This document shows, piece by piece, positions 1 through 11,807 of a DNA stretch of 64,000 nt (the stretch's first letter is position 1; each line of letters begins with the position of its first letter). Origin of the DNA: Heterobasidion occidentale. Lineage: Eukaryota > Basidiomycota > Agaricomycetes > Russulales > Bondarzewiaceae. Both the position numbers and the translations under genes were made by a program. Below the pieces are notes generated by a model that made no database searches, had not been told where the DNA came from, and saw only the letters and a program-made list of their open reading frames with translations. The stretch lies in NCBI GenBank assembly GCA_039111635.1, contig JBCAQO010000008.1, positions 3,038,001 through 3,102,000 of the forward strand, read 5' to 3'.

Positions 1-271
1 CAGTCAAAGGCCTCTGCGAGGAGGTGGCAGCCGGCGGTGAAGATGAAAGGCGAAGAGGGTGTCAAGAAAGCGGGTGATGCGGGCATCGGCGGAGGGGGAT
101 TCAAGGGATTCAAGGTTAGAGTGGGATGGAAGGCGGACGAACGCGAAGACTTACCGGTGGCGGGAATGTCAATAAGGTCAATGATTCCTGGGCATATAGT
201 TGACTGCCGAATTCCCTAAGTGCCCTGGCGAGACTGTTAAGTGCATTCGGCAGGTCCTCCACGCCTCCCAT
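1..271 (-). CDS. 5' end of an unidentified gene, cut by the window edge
   Basis: On the minus strand an ATG at 271-269 opens a 39-codon exon (271 to 155) that reads as an amphipathic helical segment, with LNSLARALREF and YAQESLTLL. It ends at a good donor (GTAAG, plus 150-154). A possible acceptor lies near plus 13-16, followed by a few codons that run off the window. The helical pattern would suit a TPR or similar repeat protein, but 39 residues are too few to assign a family. Alternative starts upstream were not excluded. Product unknown. Confidence 0.35.
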
Positions 272-1149
272 ATGTCGTCTGTGTCGCCCATGTTACTCGC
301 GTACCCCCTTGTGTTGCCCGCCCGACCTCGTCGCAGAGTTACATCTGCATAACCTGCACACACCGGGCGCTATTCTGACGACTCACACGTCGTCTTGAAC
401 GATGCTACCGCGACTGTTGGAGGAAATTGAGATCCGAGAGCCTGTTTTCGAGGATATCTAACCTACCTAACCTCCGCTTTCGGGTGAAATCTTTGCTGTT
501 AGGGCCAAGGTGTGACCTTGCGCGCGTCAGAGATCGACATATGGGACAGGTGTGCTGCTGGTTGAACAGTGGATGCGCGCGGGGAGTCTCCGAGGGTCGG
601 TGTTGGTGAGAAACCTTGTGGCGCTAAAAGTTCATTAGCAAAATTGTCCCAAAGTAGTCGGGGATCGCGCTCACGTGCCTCCACGTGTCGCTATGGATTG
701 CGGAATCGGACTACGGCCATGGCTGCTCACCATGGGTGGAGATTAGCTTGAAGGTGCGTCAGAATTTGTACGACCTACAACCCATGACGTGAGCTGACGA
801 GCGATTGCTGCGCCGTCAGTGTACCTAACCGGAAGAGCGGCAGAAACTGCGGCAACTCCGATTAGTATTTTGCAGGCTTAGGTTATAGGATATTAGGAGC
901 GGGTGCTCTCCCAGTGATGCAGCGTGGAGGTTCGAATGGATTCTGAAATATGATGTGCCGGATGGATTGGAAGAGAGCTAACCAACTTGTTTGCCTGTAA
1001 GTGCGACCCGAACTCGTGAGCTTGTCCCTCTAGTGATACGGACCAAGACTAACCTCTCTACTCTGTCAGACAACATCTTGCCAGGAAGACGTTCGGTGAA
1101 GTGGAAGGTAATTGTGACGGACAAGGAAGGAAAGATGAAGGAGAGTGTC
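272..1149. other. no supported gene
   Basis: Only short open frames occur on both strands, none with recognisable domains or convincing splice-linked continuation. A short stretch at about 1068-1110, read on the minus strand (ITFHFTERLPGKMLSD), resembles a stretch near 14145-14205 (LTFDITNSLLGRTLSD). Both lie just beside copies of the palindrome module, so they may belong to that repeat rather than to a gene. Confidence 0.5.
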
Positions 1150-1273
1150 GCCGGCAAAGCCGGCGGCGGCGCACCGTCTGGGGCTGCCCGTCGCGCATCC
1201 CTGACCTAAATTGTGCCGCGCGGCACAATTTAGGTCAGGGATGCGCGACGGGCAGCCCCAGACGGTGCGCCGC
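1150..1273. repeat. two-hairpin palindrome module, copy 1
   Basis: A small inverted repeat GCCGGC-AAA-GCCGGC (1150-1164) is followed directly by a loopless perfect palindrome with 54-bp arms (1166-1219 and 1220-1273). Its centre is GTGCCGCGCGGCAC. The same order of parts occurs at 12209-12330 and 14252-14372, with a conserved purine-rich flank on the left and TTTCT/TGCTTCT on the right. The DNA could form a cruciform, or its RNA a very long hairpin. Function unknown. Confidence 0.9.
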
Positions 1274-1463
1274 TGCTTCTGCATAAGTGTTGAGCTTGTA
1301 AGTTTCTGCTGTTGTTGTTTGTGCTAACCTGACCTCGCGAACAGATTTGTGTATTCTCGTTTAGGTGCAATACACTTTAAATTTACAACAAATGTTATAC
1401 ATGCTACTACGTGCCAAAAGAGGCATCGGGGGTCAACGCCGCCTGCTAGCTACTAACCTCAAA

Positions 1464-4400
1464 TCACACAGAAATCCCTCGCCTCTCTATTAACCAGACG
1501 AAAAGGCGCAGCGCGTTGTTGAACCCCTTTTTGGGAGGAATGTCCATGTCGCGTGGGGCCTCGAGGAGCCAGTCTTGAAAGGCATTCAAATAACCTAAGC
1601 ATTCGGGAATGACGAAGTCACAATCGGCAAGTTTGAAGTCGGTTGGTGGGTAAGTCCATAGGACATAAATTGCGGCTTTGATGAGATTCGCGTCCGGGCA
1701 GACCGTGTTTTTTGACATACGAGTGCCAGCCGCCTGCACGTTTCTAAATGGCTGTGAGAAGTCTAGGTGCACGAGATGGGGAGGAACTTACTTGGGGTAC
1801 AACATTTATAACACCAACCTTCAGAGAGCCTGAATGCGTCGGCGCGCCATTGCTGCCAATCCGGGTCACCAGGGGAGCATACACCATGTTTGCAACGTGC
1901 CATGGAATGTTCCTGCCAGTCTTCTGCGCCTCGTACAAAGCAGGCAATGCAGGTGTCCCGAAGTGTATTGAAGGCCGCTGCTATAGTGTCAGTAAGGCCT
2001 CGGTACCTCTGTTCCTGCTCTTCCCTTTTTTGTCCGGCGGTCATCAAAACTTGGACCCCTGCAGGTGTAAGCGGAGCGGGTGCGGACGACGGGATGTTTG
2101 GATTAAATGGCGCTGAACGAGTGTTTAGAGGAGAGGTCGACGGCATCGGTGTCGGGGGTGGTGGAGCTGCCATGTGACCAGAACGAGGCACTAGCACTGT
2201 GTGCATAATGCGAGGAGGCTCCGTCTGCCTGGACAAGAGCGGGTTCAATGGATTGGATACTGGTGGTATGTTGCTGGGCTGGCTGACAAGACCGTGGGAT
2301 GTCAAGGATGATGAGCTTGTGGGCGCTGCGTTGACCACTGAGAAGGGGTTCTTTGTCAAGCGAGGAGTAATCGGCGGAATGGGGGTCCATAAAAGGGCCT
2401 TGCAATTGTCGCATAACTGTGCTCCAGGAATTCCTGTACAGGGATCTGCCACACCGTCGATAAAATAACCTGGGATCAGTCGCCGACATACTGTGTCCTT
2501 GGCCCACGGAAGGAGAATCCCAGTGCCGAAATCACAGGTTTTCGATCGGGTAGAGCTCCGCGTGAGGAATCGACAAAAGTGACGGCATTGGCGGGCCTGC
2601 CATCACGACCGGCGCGGTTTCTTGTTGGTGCTTGTCGAGGGCAGTATAAGGAAGATCAAAGTGTACGACATCCCTTACGCATGGGAGATCAACACCGCAA
2701 CCTAGAATGCTCGTACACACCATGATTTTCTGCGAACCTTCAACCCACTTGCGAAATACAGTATCGTTAGCATCGCGCAGCTCTTTCTCAGACTCGGCAA
2801 AGAATGCCGGCACACCGAGGGCGCTAGCGACTTTCTGAGTGTCGGCCTTTGAGCGACAGAATACCATGGCTCGGTCGTCTGTGTGGTAAGACGTCGTGCG
2901 TTCTTTGACATAGCGTATGAGTTCCGAGAAGACTCGGTCTTTGGGTAGTAAATATACGGCATAAGCGAGTTCCGGGCGGGCTGTCGGCATGCGAATGATG
3001 TCGAGGTATTCGAGACCGGTGACCTCCCGAAAGGCAGCTTCAAGCGTCGGAGGAAGACAGCCACATAGGAAAGTGAAAGGACACGGTAGGTCTTGTAAAA
3101 GGATCTTGACATGGTGAAAAACATCCCGGTAATCGATATCGGTGAGGACTTTGTATGCTTCATCAAAGACGACGCGTGCGAGCCGTTTTTTGGTTGATGA
3201 GGTCCTTACAGTAACTTACCGCACATATGAGTTTGCGACGAGGGAATTAGATAGAATAACTCACATAATGAAGGAGGGGAAGCTTGCGTGCTCTATGCTC
3301 ACATAAATAACACTGACGTTGGGGTTAAAGTGACCGTCTGGGAGCCATTCGGAGTAACTGACGGAATTGATCTGCTCGTCGACGAAAAATCGGCATGGAG
3401 GCCGGATAAAGGTAGGAGGAGGATAGTGACCTTATCGTAGTCATAAATCTTGGCCTGGAACAAAAGCATGAAAGTCTTGCCGATTCCGCATGGAAGAATT
3501 GCAAGGAGATGATTCTGCCGTGATTGCATCTTTTCGACAAGTTCTGCTTGCTCAGGATGACGAAACGAGGCATTGGATCACCAAGGAAGATTTGGAGGTC
3601 GCGTATACGCCGCGGATGGACGAGAACCGTGGATCTTTGCCGCAGGGCATCAGAAGGTCGCAGAGGCGGAGGCGGAGGAAAGTATCGATTTGTGAGGTCT
3701 GCCATGATATTCGTCAGGGTTGCAGACATGAAAGTTTCTTGCTGCAGGCGGCTTGCGGCCGCGATGGAGTTGCAAAAGTGTGTGAGGTCAGTGCCGACAG
3801 GAATAGCGAAAGATGAATCGGGGGCCATCATGGCTGAATTAGGAACAAGAGATTCGGGCGGGTCGTTTTGTCTACTAACACGCGAAGGGGGTTATTTTGA
3901 CCAATGTTGATTATCAAATGCCAGTTGATAGATGTCTTGATGCAGCCCTTAATGTGGCGATCATCAGTGTTCGGGACAGTACTGGACTCGACGCCGTAGA
4001 TGCGATTGGAAGTCTCTGTGGAATGATTCTGCATGTCGTCGAGAAAAAAAGACTTGTTTATCTCGTAAAGAAGGGGCCCCGTGGGCACGCAAGAAAGTGC
4101 TGATGACGTGGCGATATTTGCGAATTTTTCAGCTCGACTCCTACGTATTTGAGTGTTGCTTGGCCGAGAAGGGCACTTGCACTGTAACCACGAGTGTCGG
4201 TCTAGAAAAAAATGAGTAAGGGCGGATGCAAGATAACACATAGCACTCACGGCATCGACAACGGCATCAATATCGTATCGCGGCCATAGGTATATGTGAA
4301 ATCGGTCACCCGCTTCCTTACCGCGAAAGAAGGTTACGAGCATGCGTTCGAACGGTCGGAAGATTGCCAAGTTATATATGAGGCCATGGCTAACGTCGTA

Positions 4401-7018
4401 GGTCGGGCAATGGGGTACAAAGTTGTTGCGCAGATACTGATGGCTTGTTTTATCTTGAATCGCGACGAGGCAAAGATTGTGGTACAAGATGTGGACGTTA
4501 CGATGTTCCGACCCTGCGCAGTTGCGGAGAAGCTCACGAAGCACCTCTGTGTCGCGACAAGATGGACCGGCGGTGACGATGGACAGGATAAGGAGTTGGA
4601 CCGGCTTGCTGAAATGCATAAAGAAGCGCGAGGGCAGGGTGCGGGTCTCCATACGAGGCGACCGGCATGAGTATAAGTGAACTTGTATGCCCGATCTGGT
4701 TCGGAAAGTAACCAGCATGCGTATGAGTTCTTGAGCTTGTCGAATCCGTTGCGAGGGTCATCTAAAAAGCAGAAACCATGCGTGAAGTTGCGAGGGTTGT
4801 CGAAGAGCTTGCGAATGTCGAAGTCAAGCTTTAGACTGTCGGGAACATCTTCGCCAAAGAAGATATCTTGCTTCAAGATTTGGCGGTACTCGTTGTGGAC
4901 TCCTGCTGTGAGCTTGGTGAAGCCGTCGATGTGGATATAATCCCCCTGGTAAGTTATCTCACGGCAGAGCGCATCTGAGAACTGCGCTGTTGATTTGCCT
5001 TCTTCGGCACTTCGAATGGATTTGAGGAGACAGTGTGTGTTGTATAGGAAGGCCATGGGGGTTTCCTGCATGTCGGTAAGGTACGGCTTGACTTGCTCGT
5101 AAGCTCTAGAAAAGAGTCAGGGCGCACATATGAGCAACGACAAGAAGACTCACTGATTGATATTGATCTTTTGCTCCGCCATAATGACCTCGCACTGGTG
5201 GAGCATCGTCGCACGGATGCTATACGTCAAGGCAGCGATAACCTGTGTGATTTCAGAGGCAAGTCTGAAGTAACCTTTTGGATGAAGGCTTGCGAGTACG
5301 AGAAATCGGTTGACGGGCGAGAAATATTTGTCGTCTCGGTAGTCAGACTTGGTGTGGCCAAATAAAGAGAAAGCAAGTCGTTGGAGGATGGTTCGAACTG
5401 CGTCATCGTGGTCACCATCCTTCAAGGCTTTGTGGAGGAGCTTTGCGTTGCTCTTTTGGTCGACAGTGAGTGGAAATTGATACTTGTGCGACCACTTCCT
5501 TGCGGATCGGATGACAGCGACGAGGAGCCGGCACATCCACGACGCGTACTTGTCCTGACTCTCGGGGTCGACGGGATTGAATAAGTTGAGAACTTGATTC
5601 CTGCGATGGATAGAAAAGTGCGTAAGCGAGGTTAATGGAGGAGAAGCCGAGAACACACTTACTCTCCGATCTGAGCAAACCTCTTTGGTATGCCAAACGA
5701 CGCATGCTTGCCAATGAGATCCTGAGTGTCGACAATGTATCGAACGACATGTCGGCGCAACAGCTGTAGTGGCGCATCTACAGAGGCAGCCGCTCGCACC
5801 ATGTCAGCGATGTCCTCCGGTGCATAGCCCTTGATGTGGTCGAGCCAGCGTTCACGATGCGCAAACGTGCCGAGATCTTGATTATGAGCAGGTGTGACGA
5901 GGAGAGCAGTGGAAGGGTCATCAGGTGGAGGGAGATGATCAAGGAAGAGCTGTACGTGGTTTGGATCTATATCACTGCGGAGCGGTAGAGATTGAACATC
6001 TACACGGAAGAAGGCGCGGTTCTGGCCTCTCGTAAACGTCTGGGCATAACCCTGTGTCGCCCGATTTACGTCCTCGTCCTTGCGAGGACACTTGAGCTCG
6101 TCATTCTGATGTGAACGCAGAGAGAGTTTGCTCGAGTAGCCTCGTCCGCAGCGGTCACAAAAGTGGTAGAGGTCGTCCTCGATGGTAATGCCAAATAAGG
6201 GCGGCGGGTTATCTCGCGGGATCGAAACGGCGTCCAGCGCTACAATGCTAAACTCCTCTGCGAGTGAGGGGCCTATGTTTGGGGGTATAGGAATAGTCCG
6301 AGAGTGACTCTGGAGGTGGCTAGTCAAATTTTTCAATTCTATGCAGTGTCCACAACGGATGCAGATGACGACGTGGTACAGAGTGTTAATAACAATTCCC
6401 AAGGCCGGTAGATTGAATTTGTCGTGTGTGACGACGGTTTGACTGTCCGGCTGTCGTGCATACATGCTTTCGTCGTAGGCGTCGTGATCATCATCACTAA
6501 GAGGGCGCCCAGAAGCAGATGAAAGTGTTGGGGTGATAGGTGGAGGCACTAGAGGACCTGGTACAATCGAAGGGGACCTCGAAGGTGTGCCCGGGAGGGG
6601 GCCTAAGTCGTTTGGATCAAGAGATTGGGAGGCGGCGTAGTCTTCAACGTAAACGCATGCCGCGCAATGGTTCTGCGTGGATTGTAAGCCCCTTGCCGTA
6701 GAATCGAGCGCCTCTACATACCTGCAAGCTGACTGGGTCCGCATAGCCCCTAGCGCACCGATCACAATGAAATCTTTGGGTGTCCGCATTGCGGAACACC
6801 TCATAAGTCTCGTCCTCTCCTGGATAGGCGACCTGCACCGATGCTTGATGGACGGTCCTGACATGGTAAGCGACGTTAGTAAAAAGTCCGGGGCATTGCT
6901 TGCACCGGCGTGCTTTTGCAGTCCTGGAGTCTTGGTCAGTGACAATAGACCTACAAGTATGAAAGAATGGCTTACTTTTGGAGAGCTGAAACATGAGTTG
7001 TTTGCGAGGACATGTCAA
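1464..7018 (-). pseudogene. OrsD-domain / RecQ-like superfamily II helicase, decayed
   Basis: This is a long multi-exon gene of the OrsD-RecQ type that is abundant in Agaricomycetes and related to telomere-linked helicases. In gene order it has an OrsD zinc-finger region (about 7018-5659; ICIRCGHCIELKNLTSHLQ and FCDRCGRGYSSKLSLRSH) and a helical middle region (about 5656-3830). The helicase core (about 3620-2540) has Walker A LPCGIGKT, DEAY in place of DEAH, and VFCRSKADTQKVASALG. A Cys-rich tail follows (LCDNCK, CIACF, WCYKCC; 2452-1464). The reading frame is broken near 4660 (middle region), 3576 (just before the FRHPEQ motif 0) and 3388 (after motif Ia). A deletion of about 4 bp near 2614-2618 lies inside motif VI (QE-TGRAGRDG). 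Some breaks could be sequencing errors, but four in one gene suggest it is dead. The family would unwind DNA by ATP hydrolysis in the nucleus. Confidence 0.85.
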
Positions 7019-7578
7019 CGCTATCGTGCGCGTGTCGTGGTCGATTTGACGGGGCTCGGTCAGATTGGGTCAATAGGTCAGCACGATACTTGTAATTATA
7101 GCAAAGTCAGATTAAAAGCGGGGGAGAAATAAAGATAGAGGGACGACAACACAAAGAAGGGAGAGAGGGGAGAGGAAGGAAACGAAAAAACGAAAAAACG
7201 ACGTGCAAGTCCTTGGGGGAGGATCACTGACGTTATGTAGAACGAATTGGGATGTTAATCAACCCCTTTCTGAATGTCTTGGGACGCATCGTCGCGGGGA
7301 GGATCTTTGACGCTTGAAAACATGAATCGGGAGAATTTGCGATCCTCGTTGCCTCGGACGCGTTATGACTAAGCGCTTAGAATAGGAAAAGTAACTGATG
7401 TTCTTGGACGGGGCAAGAATCGCGCGCGTGCGTGTGTGAAGAGATAGTAAGTGCTCTATCAAGGAAGTATGGCTATAGCGATTCAATGTAACCTCTAAGA
7501 ATACGTTGAATGTACTCCCATGTCAAATCTAGCACAATGTGTTCGGGGCAAGGAAGTTCACAAGAATGATGCCAGATG
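7019..7578. other. intergenic spacer, nothing recognised
   Basis: This spacer lies between the 3' end of the Spt5-like gene and the 5' end of the helicase gene, both on the minus strand. It holds an A-rich stretch (about 7125-7200) but no supported gene. It should contain the promoter of the helicase gene; no specific element can be named. Confidence 0.5.
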
Positions 7579-10380
7579 TTATGAGATAACACGTGCACAT
7601 CGGGATATACCTACTGTTACAGATGAAGAGTCCGAAGCGGTAACGATAGTCATTCTTGGATTTGTTTTATCACGCCACCGAAGAAACTGTGATCGTCCTA
7701 CGAACCCTATATGTTTCCCACTCATGACAATTACGAGATTTCCACTGTAACCATCTATGTGTGTCACCTGTCCAATCGGGGCATGAAACTGTGTGCCACC
7801 AGGGATTTTAACGTCTAAGTAATGGAGACCAAAATGACGAGGACCATCGAGAAGGATGGTTTCAACCACATATCGACTTCCACGAGCACCGTGAGTCCCG
7901 GCTATGTCGTGGAAATACAATTGCAAGCGATGCTCTTGCATAGCCGCTTGAACGCGAGCGTGTAAGAGCCAGTGCTCTTCTGAGTTAACCGCGCTCGGCA
8001 ATGTAGATCCAGCCCAAGTCGTGGCCAATTCAAACTGATTCATGTCTGCCGTGCCTTCTGTGACAGGAGTCGACGGCCGAGGAGGAGACGGCAGACGTGG
8101 CACATCAATCAATTCCCTACAGTGGAGGTGAATACAAATCAGTGCGCATTACACGATGACCGACGTACCTAGCGTGTTCCATTGGCACGGTCTTCCACTC
8201 ATGACTCGCCTCAACTACCACAATGAATACACCGTGACCCACGGCCCTCACTTCCCCTCGATACCCCTTGTTGGGGCCATTAATTATCTCCACCGACTTG
8301 TGGATCATAGGGTCCAGTTGGTTGGCATGCCCTCCGAGTTCAAATGCGACATAAAATCGAGGCACAGTAACCTAGAAAGCATATCAATAACCCATACGAG
8401 TAAAGATGGCCATCGACACGTACGAGTTCTGACGTATGGGTGAGGGAGATCACGATATTGTCCTCGTCCCGAGATTGTGATGTGGGATTATCAACGATTG
8501 ATCTAACGCGTCCACGACGATCTTTATGTTGACCGCATATTATCTTAACCACATCGCCTTGTTCAAAGTGGAGAGCCAAGGAGTCGATGGCAAGCGAGGA
8601 GAAGCGGTCCTGATCGCTGAACCACAAAGTAGCCACGGATTGGGAAATATCAATGATTTGACCTACTAGATTTCGATGCGAGCCGTCCAGCACATGTACA
8701 CGTGCACCCGAACGAGATGTTGTTGACATAGCATGCGCGCATGTTTTGAAAAATTGAAGTCCGAGTCGGGAGGACAAGATACGGCGTCATACATTGAGAT
8801 CACGACCTATAAAGAATGTGAGAAAACGAAGACGGAAGACTGCCACTCAGCACCTGATTGTAGGTTATCTTCTCAATCACCACCAACTGTGCATTTCCGA
8901 GAGAGACTCCTCCGCCGATTTGCTCAATAACCAAGCCGGTATGTCCCTTGTGTAGGCCCGCAATGATTTCCACGTAGTCTCCGACTTTGAACTCCAATGC
9001 GATACACGCCAAAGGAACATCTACAGAGATGTCCACCCCGTCGCACAACATGGTCAAGACGGCGTAAAGTTTATGTATGTCCACGACTGTCCCGACATGA
9101 CCAGCATATTCACCGGCAAACATGTGCACGCGAGATCCAACATGGACAAACGATTGTGAACGATGTCTGCGAACCGCGAGGACAAGATCGAGTACGTCAG
9201 TCCCAACTGAACAAAAGCCGGCATCGTGAAAATCGACAAGAAGGCGATCATCAAAGTCTGCTGTGGGACGCATGAGATCTGAAAGGGGATCGTGAACAAA
9301 GAGATTAGATAGAGACGTATCACGATATTCCGTGACCATGTAACCATGATAAAAGAACAAGTCGCGTGAGTCCCAGGCGATGATACCATTGTCTAAGAAT
9401 TCAAAACTTTCGTCAGGGTAATGATTGACATCAAACAGAGCGGGGTTAGGAAGTGTTCCAGTCTCATGTGGTGTTATGCGAGGTACTAGTGCGATCTGAA
9501 TCCAACCGGCGTGATCGTTCCGCATCGCAAAGCCGATATCGCCGTTGTAAATAGAGCGTGGTTCGTTCACGCGAATGAAGGAGAGCGCGGAGATGGAATG
9601 GGAGGGAGGGAGTGAAATTAGGGACGCCAGGCGCTCATCCAGAGGGACGATGTGGGGAACCTCGTTATCGATTACACCAGAATAAAGCGGGCGCATGTCT
9701 GATCCGCGAAAAAGACAATTGAATGCTTCAGAGAAGGAGGACGCCTCAAGATACACGAGGCCTGAGCGCGAAGGCAAAGCAAAGGCGGAGAACAGGTTAG
9801 GTCCTCCGTGGCGCTCGAAAATCGACAAGACGATGTCCGTTTCATAGCCAGCCTGCATGTTGTTGAAATCCGTCATATTGTGACATGGAAGTCAGGAACC
9901 AAAAACTTGCCTTCACTTTGCACACCCAGAGAGGAGGGTCTTCATCGGTAGGCTGAAGAGAAGAAATAGATGCATTGCATCCGACAAACCAGTGTGCGAA
10001 TCCAGCGTGTTCGAGGCCCGGTAACGACTGATGACATCCTGAGCCAATTCCTCCGCAGACGGTGAATGCAAGTCTGCAAAAATTGGTATGAACCGGAGCA
10101 TATAACTAATGACAGTGACTTACCCTCTGTGGATACCCGTTTGGGTGTGTCGCGCGCGGCATCTCCGTCCTCGATGTCCTCATCAGACGCGCCATCATCC
10201 AAATGACCTTCCCCTTGATCCTCCTCTTCGGTGAAGCCGTCGGACTCTTCATCGTCACGTTCAGCGGCTGAGATGTCAAGAAACCGCGAGACCTTTCGAG
10301 ACAAAGCTTAAGTGACTAAGTCCGCATAGATGCCTGACTCAACTTACTGATAACAGCTTTCTTTTCTTAAGGGGAGGCAT
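7579..10380 (-). CDS. Spt5-like NGN/KOW transcription elongation factor paralogue
   Basis: The start is chosen at 10380 because exon 1 (MPPLKKRKLLS, NLS-like) joins in phase across a short intron to an acidic segment rich in D and E (about 10292-10120), as in Spt5 N-termini. Next comes an NGN-like domain (DPPLWVCKVK ... GYETDIVLSIFERHGGPNLF ... GLVYLEASS) and a segment with SIYNGDIGFAMRNDHAGWIQIALVPRI. At least four KOW-type units follow, with GSRVHMFAGEYAGHVGTVVD, VGDYVEIIAGLHKGHTGLV, GARVHVLDGSHRNLVGQIID and GDVVKIICGQHKDRRGRV. The final exons include a Pro/Ser-rich linker and GQVTHIDGYSGNLVIVMSGK. Spt5 with Spt4 clamps RNA polymerase II. The strong divergence and the repeat-rich setting suggest an extra, accessory copy rather than the housekeeping gene. 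Exon joins are approximate; no internal stop was forced. Confidence 0.75.
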
Positions 10381-10598
10381 TAGTGTGCTTTCAATTTGTT
10401 GTTCTAAGTATCGTATGGCTAACTACTATACAACGATAATCTGACGGTGAAGAAATGGACGTGTACTATGAAGATGGATGTGGAGCGAGAGAGAGAGGCG
10501 TGAGACCGACGCGTGAGATATAAGAATCACGAGACTTTAGGGTGAGTTTGCCACCCAAATAAGGCAAGTCCAACCATTTACGAGCTGTGGCTGAGGGG

Positions 10599-10815
10599 TG
10601 GCTGAGACGTCCCGAAAGGGCAGGTGGCTTAGCTACTCGCTGTGGCTGAGACATCCCGAACGGGCAGGTGGCTTAGCTACTCGCTGTGGCTGAGACGTCC
10701 CGAAAGGGCAGGTGGCTTAGCTACTCGCTGTGGCTGAGACATCCCGAAAGGGCAGGTGGCTTAGCTACTCGCTGTGGCTGAGACGTCCCGAAAGGGAAGG
10801 TAGCTTAAGTACGCG
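10599..10815. repeat. 44-bp tandem repeat, about five copies
   Basis: Units start at about 10595, 10639, 10683, 10727 and 10771, exactly 44 bp apart. Each carries CTGTGGCTGAGAC, TCCCGAAAGGG and CAGGTGGCTTAGC. Copies alternate GACGTCCCG / GACATCCCG, hinting that an 88-bp dimer was duplicated. The CCCGAAAGGG core can form a small hairpin. The array lies about 220 bp upstream of the Spt5-like start codon. No spacers, so not CRISPR. Confidence 0.92.
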
Positions 10816-10922
10816 CCCCTCAGGCATCTTGAATGACCCTATCGAGTCATTGTACACGAAGCGTAAGCCATGAAATGGCTGAGATTGTAGTTACATGTTC
10901 GTCTCACTAAAATTTACATAAA

Positions 10923-11807
10923 TCAATCATTTTTGTCGTGCCCTTTTCGCTGTAACATCACTGACGGCACTCTCGTAAATGAGCAGAAACGTGAATTTAA
11001 GGAAAAGCCATACTGTTGTGTAGCATCGGAACGGCCTCTTTTAGCTCTGGCGTCGTTCCCATCGCTGGACAGACCCTGGTTTGAATTGAAGCTAACATTA
11101 CGAGACTGCGGCGGTGTTGGAAGTGATTTATGGTGGGTGTTTGAAGCCCGGAGTTTTGCGCGCAAGTCGACAAAGCGGATAGCAGGAAGAGGAGGCTGGG
11201 GGGTGACCGCCTCGTGCGTCGGTGCATGCGAGACGGACTGCGTCGGTGCAATAACCATCAAGGCATTCGCGACACGAACATGTCCGTGATTATCCACTGG
11301 ATAAAGTGTGAGCCTGTCCGGTTGCTTTCGGAGACAACACTTACCTCCGACAGAATAATTGTCCACAGTGAGCCGGCATTGAGCATGAATGCAGTCGAAA
11401 ATGTATCGAGCAACGACGACCTGAAAAAACTGTAATTCAATAAATAGAAATACATGATAGGGACCTACCCGAGGTGTCTTGTCGTACCACCTGGTATGTT
11501 ATCGAGCAGCTGAGTTGCTTCATTTGATAAGAGGAATCAGTTACATACCTAGTTACAAAGTCAATGTCTCGCATTGAACTGCATACAAAGATGTCGGCCG
11601 GCATCAAGGCGTCGACGGCAGATCCGCCCTCGTACACTGCACCAGAGTTGAGTACAGAGAATGGATAACCCGACATGCTTACCATATTCTTCAATGAGTT
11701 CATGATTGACGTTCTTACTAAACAACGCGCCTAGTTGTCCTTGAGCACGAGAGCGTGCATGGAGGAGGAGAGAACCTACGAATGCCTTGGAAAATGAGGG
11801 GAGACAT
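10923..11807 (-). CDS. small BRCT-domain protein
   Basis: The start at 11807 (MSPLIFQGI) and the following exons join in phase. They give a BRCT-like order: a first strand (LIFQG), a helix and Gly-Gly turn (NVNHELIEEYGGSAVDALMP), a strand (ADIFVCS), then a segment with LLDNIPGGTTRHLG and the hallmark last helix VVVARYIFDCIHAQCRLTVD. A roughly 100-residue tail rich in Pro, Ser and basic residues (RAKRGRSD, NLS-like) ends at 10923. BRCT domains bind phosphopeptides or DNA ends in repair and telomere proteins. The W usually found in the last helix is Y here. At least four introns are needed. It sits on the same strand as, and just upstream of, the Spt5-like and helicase genes. The BRCT call rests on pattern alone. 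Confidence 0.55.

Noticed and set aside
920..960. tRNA-like GGTTCGAAT
   Set aside because: No cloverleaf can be drawn around it; the flanking stems do not pair.
10599..10815. CRISPR-like array
   Set aside because: The units are directly adjacent with no unique spacers, and the organism is a eukaryote; it is a plain tandem repeat.
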